35,981 nt of DNA. Source: an uncultured Porphyromonadaceae bacterium (lineage in GTDB: Bacteria; Bacteroidota; Bacteroidia; Bacteroidales; Muribaculaceae). The stretch's first letter is position 1. Every line of letters begins with the position of its first letter. The position numbers were made by a program, and so were the translations under genes. Under the pieces are notes generated by a model, which did no database searches, was not told the origin of the DNA, and worked only from the letters and a program-made list of their open reading frames with translations. Below, piece after piece: positions 1-8,744 of the stretch. Location: assembly GCA_947176285.1 (NCBI GenBank), contig CAMWQF010000002.1, positions 1-35,981 of the forward strand, written 5' to 3'.

Positions 1-121
1 CTAAGCCGATCGGAAGACCTACAACCGTAGCACAAACACACAAGCCTAAAATACCGTATAAAATAGCCCATATCCATCCGAAGAATGGAAAAATCCAAAG
101 AATGTTCCAAAAAATATTCAT
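1..121 (-). CDS. YccF-like (DUF307) small inner-membrane protein, N-terminal fragment truncated by the window edge
   Basis: Reverse complement from ATG at 121 reads MNIFWNILWIFPFFGWIWAILYGILGLCVCATVVGLPIGL, hydrophobic with a YccF-like G-x-P-x-G pattern. The ORF track omits it because it is truncated. Confidence 0.5.
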   Translation of the reverse strand, partial: MNIFWNILWIFPFFGWIWAILYGILGLCVCATVVGLPIGL

Positions 122-188
122 ATATCAATTGAAGTATGCCTCATCGCCCCTTTCCGGCGTTCCAAAGAATAAAATTAAACAGACATAC

Positions 189-368
189 AAAAAGCGTGGG
201 ACGATCTCTACTGTATATTTCAATCAGGGTATCGGCAAACACCTCTCACGTAATAAACAGCCCGCTCCCACGCCTGATCGGATATCGGAATCCCCCTTGT
301 CGGGGAGCGGATATACGACAAGCATGAGCGTTTATAGCTGCTAATCCCACGTGAAAAATTTTGCCGAT
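189..368 (-). ncRNA. Putative structured non-coding RNA, family not identified
   Basis: Minus-strand helices: 345-351 with 195-201 (CGTGGGA/TCCCACG) closing a ~157-nt domain; 303-310 with 262-269 (CCGCTCCC/GGGAGCGG); 252-260 with 211-219 (8 of 9 paired). TTTTT at 189-193 follows the closing stem. GC content is visibly higher than in the flanks, and no convincing ORF covers it. Confidence 0.45.
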
Positions 369-592
369 TTTTGATTGAAGGATAAAGCAAAAACGCTTAA
401 TGTAATATGTTAACTCAAGACTGCAGAGCAGTCTCGTCACAAAATTAGTAATTATTTTTCATTTGGCAATAGAATATGAAGATTATTTTTCAAACTACCT
501 TATAAAATCGCAGTTGATTAAACAAAGTCATAACAAATCTTCTTTAGTTTGGCCGAATCATTTATGAATTATGATTTTGCTTTATGCATTGG

Positions 593-2959
593 TCAGAAGG
601 GGTAGCCAATAGAGAAATGGAATGATGAGTCACGGTGCCAGTTGGGCGATATGAGTGGCCAAGGCTTCTCCCCCATCGCCGGATTATGGGCTTTCATTCC
701 AAGGTCGAAACGAAGAAGGAAGTAATTGAAATCCATCCGCAGACCAAGTCCATAAGCAGCAGCAAGTTGCTTATAAAATTCATTGAGCTTAAAGACTCCC
801 CCTTGCTGGAACGGATAGTCACGTATAGTCCAGATATTGCCAATATCAATGAAAGCACCCAACTCGAGCACCCAAAAGAGTTTCGCACGATATTCTGCAC
901 TCGTGATCAGACGGATATCACCACACTGATTTATAAAATCACTCACAGAGTTGCGCCCCGGATAAGCACCGGGACCAAGAGTACGCACAGCCCATCCACG
1001 CACACCGTTGGCACCACCACCATAAAATCTCTTCTCAAACGGAAGCATCTCTGAGTTCCCGTACGGCACACCAATTCCCCCTCCTACTCGAAACGCTACA
1101 GAATTCCTTTCATCAAAACGATGCAAAAGAGCATAGTCTGCTTCCACCTTGAAATATTGGGAATAGTGGATCCCGAAGATTTCATAAGGATCTTCATGGA
1201 AATTGCGGTGATGATCAAAGATGCTTGAAATGGCAAACAACAAGTTGCCTGCGATTTCCGCATTCACACGAATATTATATATGTCGCGTTGCAACGTCTT
1301 CTGCCATGGAGTTGCATCCTTCTTATTTGAATGATACCATCTCCAACCCATTCGCATGATGAAGTGATCTTCATAACTATAACGGAGCAAAGGATTGTCA
1401 GGGGCTATAAGATCGATGAAATCATTTGTAGAAGCAGGAAGATATACATAGTTGATATCAATTGGAGTAAACGTATGCCTGTTTTGTTTCCTGGCGTCCA
1501 CCCATTTGTAACTCCATCCGGCAGTGGAAATCACACGTGTGTATTCCGGGCGCTCTTGATAGTTCATGGAGAAATTAACTTCTGTTGAAGCTTGAATACG
1601 ACGCCGTACACGTGTTGAAATCGGAGCCTTAAATTCCGGCATAGAGAGCCCCAGATCGACCGAATATTCCATATATCGGTTGTTTAGCAAACCTTTTAGA
1701 TCGCCGGAAATAGATTCGTAACTGCCGCGCAATTTTCCGGTAAACGTCTCTGACCCTCTTCCTATATTTCGATGGTTGTAGGTCAGACCGACAGCTACGC
1801 CAAGATCTCCCTCAGAGTTTGTGCCTTCTAATTCCACACTCGCCGTCTGTGATTTACCCGGAGTAAGAAGAATATAGACATCGAGGATGCCCTCGTTGCC
1901 TATATGACCGGCGGGGACAAAAGACACATTGATAAACTTCAGAATGCCAAGACGTGAAAATGCCCTATAGGTCCTATCTACATTCTTTTGAGCAAATACT
2001 TCCCCAGGCGAAAGGAAACAATTTTCCGCTATCACTGAGGGACGAAGATAGCGGGAGTCAGCATACAGGATTTCTATGCCATTATAATTAACAGAATCTT
2101 TTCCTACAGCAAACGCAGGATTTTCAGCATTGATGGCATCCGCATCTGCAATAACAGTCACTTTCCTAATAAGAAATCTAGAGTATAGATCTGCATTCTC
2201 TTTAGAGAGTGCAGTTGATGGATAACTGACTTTCATCAACAGTTCGGCTTCAGAAGATCCGGCAGTAGTGTCGGCAACAAAAGTGATGCATTCCTTGCCA
2301 AAATTAAAATATCCATTATTGCGGAGATTGTCTGCCACCAAGGTGCGCTGCGCTTCGAGCAGATCTCTTGCAAGCGGACGCCCCGGGAAGGTGAGGAACT
2401 TTGAAGAATCCGCCATCACAATTTTACGAACTGCAGAATCGGGAAATTCATATTCCATCTTAGATATCATCTTCTGAGGGCCTGGAGAAAGGTTATAAGT
2501 AAGAGCCATCCTCTTCTTTTTATCATTTTTCACAGAGTCCACCAAAACATTTGCATTAAAATATCCTTTGCTCGCAAGATAATTGAGCAATTGGTCGGCA
2601 CTTGCATCTGTCAGAGACGGATCATATATGACAGGGGGCTCGCCAAGTTTACGCATCCAGCGATTCCACCAATTAGTGGAATCCTTGCCACTCAAATTAT
2701 AAAAACCGAGACGAAATTTTATACTCCACAGCATCTTATGATTTGGAGTCTGGCGAAGATATGCTTGCATTTCCGATACATCAAGACGATCATCATTCCC
2801 AGTTGAATCAATCCTGATGTTTACCTTGTCGAGCAGATAACTTCCATCAGGGACATGACGACTTGCCGAACAAGCCGACAGAATAAAACATACAATGACC
2901 AATATCCATGCAGACACCGGCACATTGACATGAAGTATTCTATACCTAAATGGAACCAT
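593..2959 (-). CDS. BamA/TamA-family outer-membrane protein with lipoprotein signal (TamL-like)
   Basis: 788 aa; lipobox-like FILSACSASRHVPDGSYLLDKVNI, POTRA-like N-terminal half, C-terminal beta-barrel with FYGGGANGVRGWAVRTLGPG and a terminal aromatic (GYPF). Confidence 0.88.
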   Translation of the reverse strand: MVPFRYRILHVNVPVSAWILVIVCFILSACSASRHVPDGSYLLDKVNIRIDSTGNDDRLDVSEMQAYLRQTPNHKMLWSIKFRLGFYNLSGKDSTNWWNRWMRKLGEPPVIYDPSLTDASADQLLNYLASKGYFNANVLVDSVKNDKKKRMALTYNLSPGPQKMISKMEYEFPDSAVRKIVMADSSKFLTFPGRPLARDLLEAQRTLVADNLRNNGYFNFGKECITFVADTTAGSSEAELLMKVSYPSTALSKENADLYSRFLIRKVTVIADADAINAENPAFAVGKDSVNYNGIEILYADSRYLRPSVIAENCFLSPGEVFAQKNVDRTYRAFSRLGILKFINVSFVPAGHIGNEGILDVYILLTPGKSQTASVELEGTNSEGDLGVAVGLTYNHRNIGRGSETFTGKLRGSYESISGDLKGLLNNRYMEYSVDLGLSMPEFKAPISTRVRRRIQASTEVNFSMNYQERPEYTRVISTAGWSYKWVDARKQNRHTFTPIDINYVYLPASTNDFIDLIAPDNPLLRYSYEDHFIMRMGWRWYHSNKKDATPWQKTLQRDIYNIRVNAEIAGNLLFAISSIFDHHRNFHEDPYEIFGIHYSQYFKVEADYALLHRFDERNSVAFRVGGGIGVPYGNSEMLPFEKRFYGGGANGVRGWAVRTLGPGAYPGRNSVSDFINQCGDIRLITSAEYRAKLFWVLELGAFIDIGNIWTIRDYPFQQGGVFKLNEFYKQLAAAYGLGLRMDFNYFLLRFDLGMKAHNPAMGEKPWPLISPNWHRDSSFHFSIGYPF

Positions 2960-3069
2960 AGTGCAAAATTAGAGATTTTTTCTGAATTTCTATTGTTCTA
3001 AAACTCATAAATCCTATAATTCTTAAAAATTTTTATTCCACTATCGCGTTTTTTCACTAAATTTGCATC

Positions 3070-4479
3070 ATGGAAGCAAAAATGGTCGACGCCCCAAAAG
3101 CATACACTCTTTTTCAATTCTCACGATTCGTTGCATCTGCTATGAGTCGGGAGCCGGTGCTAATGGGCGCATGGGTTACGGCAGAAATAAGCGATATGTC
3201 GACCAGCGGAGGACATTGCTACATGACCCTAATTGAGAAAGATGCATCCGGCACCACCATAGCAAGGATGCGTGCCACAATCTGGGCTAACAGATTCAGC
3301 CATATCCGACATAAATTTTTAGCAGCAACCGGAAAAGAAATATCCAACGGAATGAAGGTGCTTCTGTATGGAGGTGTCAACTATCACAACAGTTATGGAC
3401 TCTCATTCAATATAGGGGAAATCGACCCATCCTATACCATGGGCGATCTTGAGCGCCTTCGGCGAGAAATATTGGCCACCCTACAACGAGAAGGGATCAT
3501 TGACATCAACCGGAACTTGAGATTTACCGATCCCCCTCTTAAGATAGCTGTGATTTCGTCGGAAAAGGCAGCCGGATATGGAGATTTCATAAATCAACTC
3601 GCCAACAATTCTACGGGAGTTGAATTCCACACAATGCTATTTCCGGCTGTGATGCAAGGAGAAAAGACAGCACAAAGTGTGCTTTCAGCCCTCGACTTAA
3701 TCGAGCAGACCAACAGCATTGTCGGCTGGGATTGCGTAGCCATAATAAGGGGAGGTGGAGCCACTACCGACATGAATGGCTTTGACGACCTTGTTCTTGC
3801 GCGAAGAGTAGCGACATTCCCAATACCCATCGTTGTAGGAATAGGACATGAACGCGACAGATGCGTTCTCGATGAGATAGCCTGCATACGATGCAAGACG
3901 CCAACTGCTGTTGCTGCATGGCTGTCGGACACCGCCGGGATTGCTTGGCAACGTGCTTGCGATCTTGCCACCCGCATCGCTTCCTATGCCGCAGAGAAGA
4001 TAAAGGGGGAACAAATAAGGATGCAAAGCATCGAGACTATGGTGCCGGCTTTGGCTGAAGCCCAAATAAGAAATGCAAGGTTGAGACTTCACAACATTTC
4101 CGCTATTCTACCTTCCGCCGCACGTGAAGCCACATCAAAAGCCAATGTAAAACTTGAAGGAATCACCATGACTCTCAGGATGGCATCGCATGCAAGAATC
4201 GAAAGAGAGTATCCCGCTCTTCAATCAGCAGCAAACACTATCAAGTTAGCTACTGCCGGCATAATAACAAGAGAACAGACACGACTTGAGAATATCGAAA
4301 AACTCATTGACGTGCTTAATCCCCAATCAACTCTAAAACGAGGGTACTCTATCACCCGAATAGGAGGAAAGGCTTTAACGAACACTAATTCTATAATGCC
4401 TGGAGACATACTTGAGACTATAACAGCCGAAGGCACAATAACATCGACTGTGAATGATATCGTCAATATTCAGAACTGA
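3070..4479 (+). CDS. xseA: Exodeoxyribonuclease VII large subunit
   Basis: 469 aa; N-terminal OB-fold (WVTAEISDMSTSGGHCYMTLIEKD), IAVISSEKAAGYGDFINQL, IIRGGGATTDMNGFDD, PIVVGIGHERDRCVLDE, C-terminal LKRGYSITR. Confidence 0.95.
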   Translation: MEAKMVDAPKAYTLFQFSRFVASAMSREPVLMGAWVTAEISDMSTSGGHCYMTLIEKDASGTTIARMRATIWANRFSHIRHKFLAATGKEISNGMKVLLYGGVNYHNSYGLSFNIGEIDPSYTMGDLERLRREILATLQREGIIDINRNLRFTDPPLKIAVISSEKAAGYGDFINQLANNSTGVEFHTMLFPAVMQGEKTAQSVLSALDLIEQTNSIVGWDCVAIIRGGGATTDMNGFDDLVLARRVATFPIPIVVGIGHERDRCVLDEIACIRCKTPTAVAAWLSDTAGIAWQRACDLATRIASYAAEKIKGEQIRMQSIETMVPALAEAQIRNARLRLHNISAILPSAAREATSKANVKLEGITMTLRMASHARIEREYPALQSAANTIKLATAGIITREQTRLENIEKLIDVLNPQSTLKRGYSITRIGGKALTNTNSIMPGDILETITAEGTITSTVNDIVNIQN

Positions 4480-4485
4480 AAAAAA

Positions 4486-5139
4486 ATGAAAAAACTTGTC
4501 ATATTTGATCTTGATGGGACACTTCTTGACACCATAGCAGACTTAGGCACAGCCTGCAATTATGCACTCGAGGCAAAGGGATACCATAAGCATCCCTTAG
4601 CGGCATATCCATATATGGTGGGCAATGGAGTGAGAAAACTTATGGAAAGAGCCCAGCCGGATGCTTCACCGGAAGAAATAGACGAGTTGCTCGTTCTTTT
4701 CAGGGAATATTATGATCAGCATTGCACTGATCTGACAAAGCCATATCCGGGAATTCCGGAGATGCTGCAGCATCTCACTGATAACAAAATAGCAGTGGCT
4801 GTAGCCACCAACAAATATGAATCAGCAGCAAAAAAGATAATCGACCATTTCTTCCCGGACATTCCTTTTGTTGCTGTGATGGGGCAGACAGAAGACCGCC
4901 CGGTAAAGCCAGATCCAAGCATAGACTTCGCAGTGCTTCTTGCTCACCCTACTGCAAAAAGCGAAACTATGCATGTCGGAGATTCGGCTGTAGACATTGA
5001 GACTGCTCGACGTGCCTGCATAGACTCTGTAGGTGTGACTTGGGGATTCCGACCTATAACAGAACTTAGGAAAGCTTATGCCGACCACATAGTTTGCAGT
5101 CCGTCTGATATTCTTAAACTCGTATTTAAAAATGACTGA
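4486..5139 (+). CDS. HAD-superfamily phosphatase, phosphoglycolate phosphatase-like
   Basis: 217 aa; motif I FDLDGTLLDT, motif III KPDPS, motif IV HVGDSAVDIETA. Confidence 0.88.
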   Translation: MKKLVIFDLDGTLLDTIADLGTACNYALEAKGYHKHPLAAYPYMVGNGVRKLMERAQPDASPEEIDELLVLFREYYDQHCTDLTKPYPGIPEMLQHLTDNKIAVAVATNKYESAAKKIIDHFFPDIPFVAVMGQTEDRPVKPDPSIDFAVLLAHPTAKSETMHVGDSAVDIETARRACIDSVGVTWGFRPITELRKAYADHIVCSPSDILKLVFKND

Positions 5140-5623
5140 TATTGAAGTCACATCCAATGCTCAAAATGAGAGACTTACCCTTAGGAAAAGTGCGAAACTT
5201 CGCCACCGCACATTGGTGCAGGATCTTTTCCAGAAGGGCAAGTCGGTATATTCGGGTCCGCTGAGGGTCACATTCCACACCCTCTCCAACGAGGAGCTGG
5301 AACATTCATTTCGTGTGCGCATACCTGACCTGATGGGTCCGGTGCAGATGATGATAACCGTCCCCAAGAAGAAACGCAGGCATGCAGTAGACAGAGTACT
5401 GATGCGCAGGCGCATTCGCGAGGCTTTCAGACTTCAATGGCATCATTTGAAAAAGAGGGTTCAGGAAGACCCTACTATCAGGACTCTTTCTCTTGCCATA
5501 GTATATATGGACACAGAAAATGCTGAGATGGATAGCATCATGATAGCCATGGACTCGGTGTTGCATAAAGTAATAAAAAAACTTTTCCCTCAACCAAAAG
5601 AGGATGAGATTTGTCTAAAATGA
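5132..5623 (+). CDS. rnpA: Ribonuclease P protein component
   Basis: 163 aa; [24 protein letters not shown] and [24 protein letters not shown]; followed directly by yidD. Confidence 0.88.
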   Translation: MTDIEVTSNAQNERLTLRKSAKLRHRTLVQDLFQKGKSVYSGPLRVTFHTLSNEELEHSFRVRIPDLMGPVQMMITVPKKKRRHAVDRVLMRRRIREAFRLQWHHLKKRVQEDPTIRTLSLAIVYMDTENAEMDSIMIAMDSVLHKVIKKLFPQPKEDEICLK

Positions 5624-5838
5624 ATGCAGCGCAGCTTATACTCACCGGGGCAATACGCTTTTATCAATATGCGATATCCCCACATACTCCTCCAAGTTGT
5701 CGTTTCGTGCCTACATGCAGCCAATATGGCATTGAAGCCATAAAGAAACACGGGGCTTTGAAAGGAGGATGGCTAACGATCAAACGCATTTGCCGTTGTC
5801 ATCCCTGGGGTGGATCGGGATATGACCCTGTGCCTTAA
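5620..5838 (+). CDS. yidD: Membrane protein insertion efficiency factor YidD
   Basis: [59 protein letters not shown]. Start placed at ATG 5620, overlapping the rnpA stop as ATGA; the track's 5611 start is a TTG. Confidence 0.95.
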   Translation: MNAAQLILTGAIRFYQYAISPHTPPSCRFVPTCSQYGIEAIKKHGALKGGWLTIKRICRCHPWGGSGYDPVP

Positions 5839-5914
5839 TATCACTCTAACTATCACTTACGCAAAGGCAGACACACAGACAGATACTTAGCGGAAGATTT
5901 TTAAACATATTGAC

Positions 5915-7450
5915 ATGGATTTTACACCTATTGCCAGACTTATTTTTTCATCACGTGCGAAAAGAACAGACAAATGGAATGGTCACGTTGAAGAGATACA
6001 GAGAAAGCAGTTGCAGTGGCTTTTGAATCGAGCAGCCGACACTGAAATAGGAAGGAAGTATGGATTCAGAGAGATTCTGAACGCCCCTGATATTGTAGCC
6101 GCATATCAATCTACAGTGCCCACTGTCTCATATGACGACATACGCCCTTATGCCATGCGAATGGTCAATGGGGAAAGAGATGTGCTTTGGCCCGGGGTCT
6201 GCAAAAGATTCGCCCAAAGCAGCGGCACGAGTGGCGGAAAATCCAAGTATGTGCCGATTACTGACGACAGCCTTCGGCATAACCATTATCCGGGAACTTC
6301 GGATGTGGTGGCTCACTATTTAAAAATGAATCCCCGAAGCCGGATATTCTCTGCTAAAAGTTTTATTTTGGGCGGAAGTTTTGCTAATGAACTCAATCTT
6401 AAGAAAGGGGTAAAGGTAGGAGACTTAAGCGCAACTCTCATCGACCGCATGCCTAAACTTGCAGACATGGTGAGAGTGCCGGAAAAACGCATTGCTTTGA
6501 TGGAAGATTGGTGTGAGAAACTCCCTGCTCTCGCAATGGCTGCCTCAAAATCTGACATTACTAATATTTCCGGAGTCCCCTCTTGGTTTTTAACTGTCTT
6601 AAAGGAGGTTTGCAAGATCAAAGAGGTAGAAAAAATTTCTGACGTTTGGCCAAATTTGGAGGTTTTTTTCCATGGTGGAATTGATTTCCGTCCTTACCGT
6701 AAGGAATATGAGGCACTGACAGATCCAAATAAGATGCATTTCATGGAGACGTATAATGCAAGTGAAGGATTTTTTGCATTTCAAAATGATTTTTCCGATC
6801 ATTCTATGCTTCTGATTCTTGACGGATGTGTTTTCTATGAGTTTGAGCCGCTTAGCGGAGGGGATCCTATTCCTGCATGGAAAGTTGAGGCAGGAAAAAC
6901 ATATGAGATGCTCATTTCGAGCAGCAATGGGCTGTGGCGTTATCGGATAGGAGACACTGTGACCGTAGATGCCACAGACCCCGTAAAGATTACGATAGCA
7001 GGACGCACAAAAAGTTTCATTAATGCTTTTGGGGAAGAAGTGATGGAAGACAATGCCAACCGTGCTATTCAGGCAGCTTGCGAGGCAACCGGAGCAAACA
7101 TTGCCAATTACACAGCGGGTCCTTTCTACGCTCATGACAATAAGAAAGGACATCATCAATGGCTTATAGAATGGAACAGAGAGCCGGATTCAATGGGAAA
7201 TTTCAGTGCAGTCCTTGACAAGACTCTGCAAGAAGTCAACTCCGACTATCAAGCCAAAAGATCGCATACCATCTTCCTTGACCCTCCCGAGATCATCACA
7301 GTTCAGCCGGGTCTATTTGACAATTGGCTCGCTATGGTCGGCAATCACAAACTCGGAGGTCAGAAAAAAATTCCCCGCCTCAACAACACCCGAAAACTCC
7401 TTGATCAACTCCTTGAAATGAATGCACAATGCAAAATGCATAGTTCATAA
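5915..7450 (+). CDS. GH3 (auxin-responsive promoter) family acyl-adenylate-forming protein
   Basis: 511 aa; QSSGTSGGKSKYVPIT, FMETYNASEGFFAFQND, YEMLISSSNGLWRYRIGDTVTV, GRTKSFINAFGEEVMEDNANRAI. Confidence 0.9.
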   Translation: MDFTPIARLIFSSRAKRTDKWNGHVEEIQRKQLQWLLNRAADTEIGRKYGFREILNAPDIVAAYQSTVPTVSYDDIRPYAMRMVNGERDVLWPGVCKRFAQSSGTSGGKSKYVPITDDSLRHNHYPGTSDVVAHYLKMNPRSRIFSAKSFILGGSFANELNLKKGVKVGDLSATLIDRMPKLADMVRVPEKRIALMEDWCEKLPALAMAASKSDITNISGVPSWFLTVLKEVCKIKEVEKISDVWPNLEVFFHGGIDFRPYRKEYEALTDPNKMHFMETYNASEGFFAFQNDFSDHSMLLILDGCVFYEFEPLSGGDPIPAWKVEAGKTYEMLISSSNGLWRYRIGDTVTVDATDPVKITIAGRTKSFINAFGEEVMEDNANRAIQAACEATGANIANYTAGPFYAHDNKKGHHQWLIEWNREPDSMGNFSAVLDKTLQEVNSDYQAKRSHTIFLDPPEIITVQPGLFDNWLAMVGNHKLGGQKKIPRLNNTRKLLDQLLEMNAQCKMHSS

Positions 7451-7474
7451 GTCTTATTATGAACTATGCATTTT
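7433..7474. terminator. 18-bp perfect inverted repeat overlapping the GH3 stop codon; likely hairpin or bidirectional terminator
   Basis: AAAATGCATAGTTCATAA (7433-7450), GTCTTA loop, TTATGAACTATGCATTTT (7457-7474), between convergent genes. A second hairpin AGCAATTCA-TTA-TGAATTGCT follows at 7482-7502. Confidence 0.6.
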
Positions 7475-7532
7475 ATGCTTTAGCAATTCATTATGAATTG
7501 CTTTCAATGACGTAATATAGACTCCACTGCAA

Positions 7533-8654
7533 TTACTCATTAACCTCAGAGGCAGCAAATTCCATCAGGTATGCCTTGATAAATTCGTCGATTTCGCCAT
7601 CCATAACAGAATTTACATCGGAAGTCTGATAGTTGGTTCTATGGTCTTTCACGCGACGATCATCAAAAACGTAACTTCTAATCTGAGAACCCCATTCGAT
7701 CTTCTTTTTGCCTGCCTCCACTTTTGCTTGCTCTTCAAGACGATGGTTCATTTCCTTTTCATAGAGGATTGAGCGCAAGTGGCGCAATGCATTCTCCTTG
7801 TTCTTCGGTTGGTCGCGAGTTTCTGTATTTTCGATGAGAATCTCTTCTTCTTCGCCGGTGTAGGGGTCTTTATACTGATAGCGCAGACGCACACCTGACT
7901 CAACTTTATTCACATTCTGACCGCCGGCTCCACCGGAACGGAATGTATCCCAAGATATACGGGCTTGCTCCACATTGATTTCAATAGTATCATCGACAAG
8001 AGGAGTCACAAAGACAGAAGCAAAAGAAGTCATGCGTTTTCCTTGAGCGTTATACGGGCTTACACGCACTAGACGATGAACTCCGTTCTCACTCTTCAGA
8101 TATCCATATGCATAATCTCCCTCAATATTGATAGTCACAGACTTGATGCCGGCATCATCACCTTCGAGGAGTTGGGCGATGGAAGTCTTGTAGCCATGGC
8201 GCTCCGCATAGCGAAGGTAAAGGCGCATAAGCATCTGAGCCCAGTCTTGACTTTCTGTGCCACCGGCTCCTGAATTGATCTTGAGCACTACTCCAAGTTT
8301 ATCTTCTTCACGACGAAGCATATTGCGAAGTTCAAGATTCTCAATATCTTTGGCAACCACACCATATTGTTCATCAACTTCCTCTTCAGTGACAAGACCC
8401 TCTTTCACAAAATCGAAAGCGAGACGAAGCTCCTCGACTTGCTTTTCAAGTGCATTGTATGAATCGATCCAAAAATGAAGGTCTTTGATCTTCTTCATTT
8501 GAGCTTCAGCCTTGGTGCGATCCTCCCAGAAATCAGCCACATGAGTACGAAGTTCCTCCTCCTCCACTTCAATTTTCTTGGAGTCAATATTTAGATATCT
8601 TTTAAGTGCGGCGGTGCGATCTTCCGCCTCTTTAAGTTGTTCTTGCGTTATCAT
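7533..8654 (-). CDS. prfB: Peptide chain release factor 2
   Basis: 373 aa; GGQ motif in RSGGAGGQNVNKVESGVRLRYQY, GAGGTESQDWAQMLMRLYLRYAERHGYKT, WGSQIRSYVFDDRRVKDHRT. Confidence 0.95.
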   Translation of the reverse strand: MITQEQLKEAEDRTAALKRYLNIDSKKIEVEEEELRTHVADFWEDRTKAEAQMKKIKDLHFWIDSYNALEKQVEELRLAFDFVKEGLVTEEEVDEQYGVVAKDIENLELRNMLRREEDKLGVVLKINSGAGGTESQDWAQMLMRLYLRYAERHGYKTSIAQLLEGDDAGIKSVTINIEGDYAYGYLKSENGVHRLVRVSPYNAQGKRMTSFASVFVTPLVDDTIEINVEQARISWDTFRSGGAGGQNVNKVESGVRLRYQYKDPYTGEEEEILIENTETRDQPKNKENALRHLRSILYEKEMNHRLEEQAKVEAGKKKIEWGSQIRSYVFDDRRVKDHRTNYQTSDVNSVMDGEIDEFIKAYLMEFAASEVNE

Positions 8655-8667
8655 TTACATCTCGATG

Positions 8668-8682
8668 CATAATTCATAATGC
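8668..8682 (-). repeat. Copy of 15-nt intergenic motif GCATTATGAATTATG, 13 nt upstream of the prfB ATG
   Basis: Plus strand reads CATAATTCATAATGC; same orientation as prfB. Confidence 0.8.
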
Positions 8683-8744
8683 ATAATTAGAATTCAAAAA
8701 AATGATGCAAATATGTATTATGCTTATAATTGATTAATTACCTA

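Noticed and set aside
102-440. Small ORFs at 102-344 (+), 136-327 (+) and 246-440 (-)
   Set aside because: Low-complexity translations with no family signal; they overlap the structured RNA candidate and are probably chance ORFs.
635-1588. Antisense ORFs (635-1054, 1331-1588) inside the tamL-like gene
   Set aside because: Opposite strand of a confidently identified CDS, no recognisable protein features.
3594-4092. Two minus-strand ORFs (127 and 131 aa) opposite xseA
   Set aside because: Shadow ORFs of a clear xseA reading frame; composition not protein-like.
6599-7159. 186-aa minus-strand ORF opposite the GH3 gene
   Set aside because: The longest shadow ORF in the window, but it lies wholly within GH3 and has no recognisable motif or start context.
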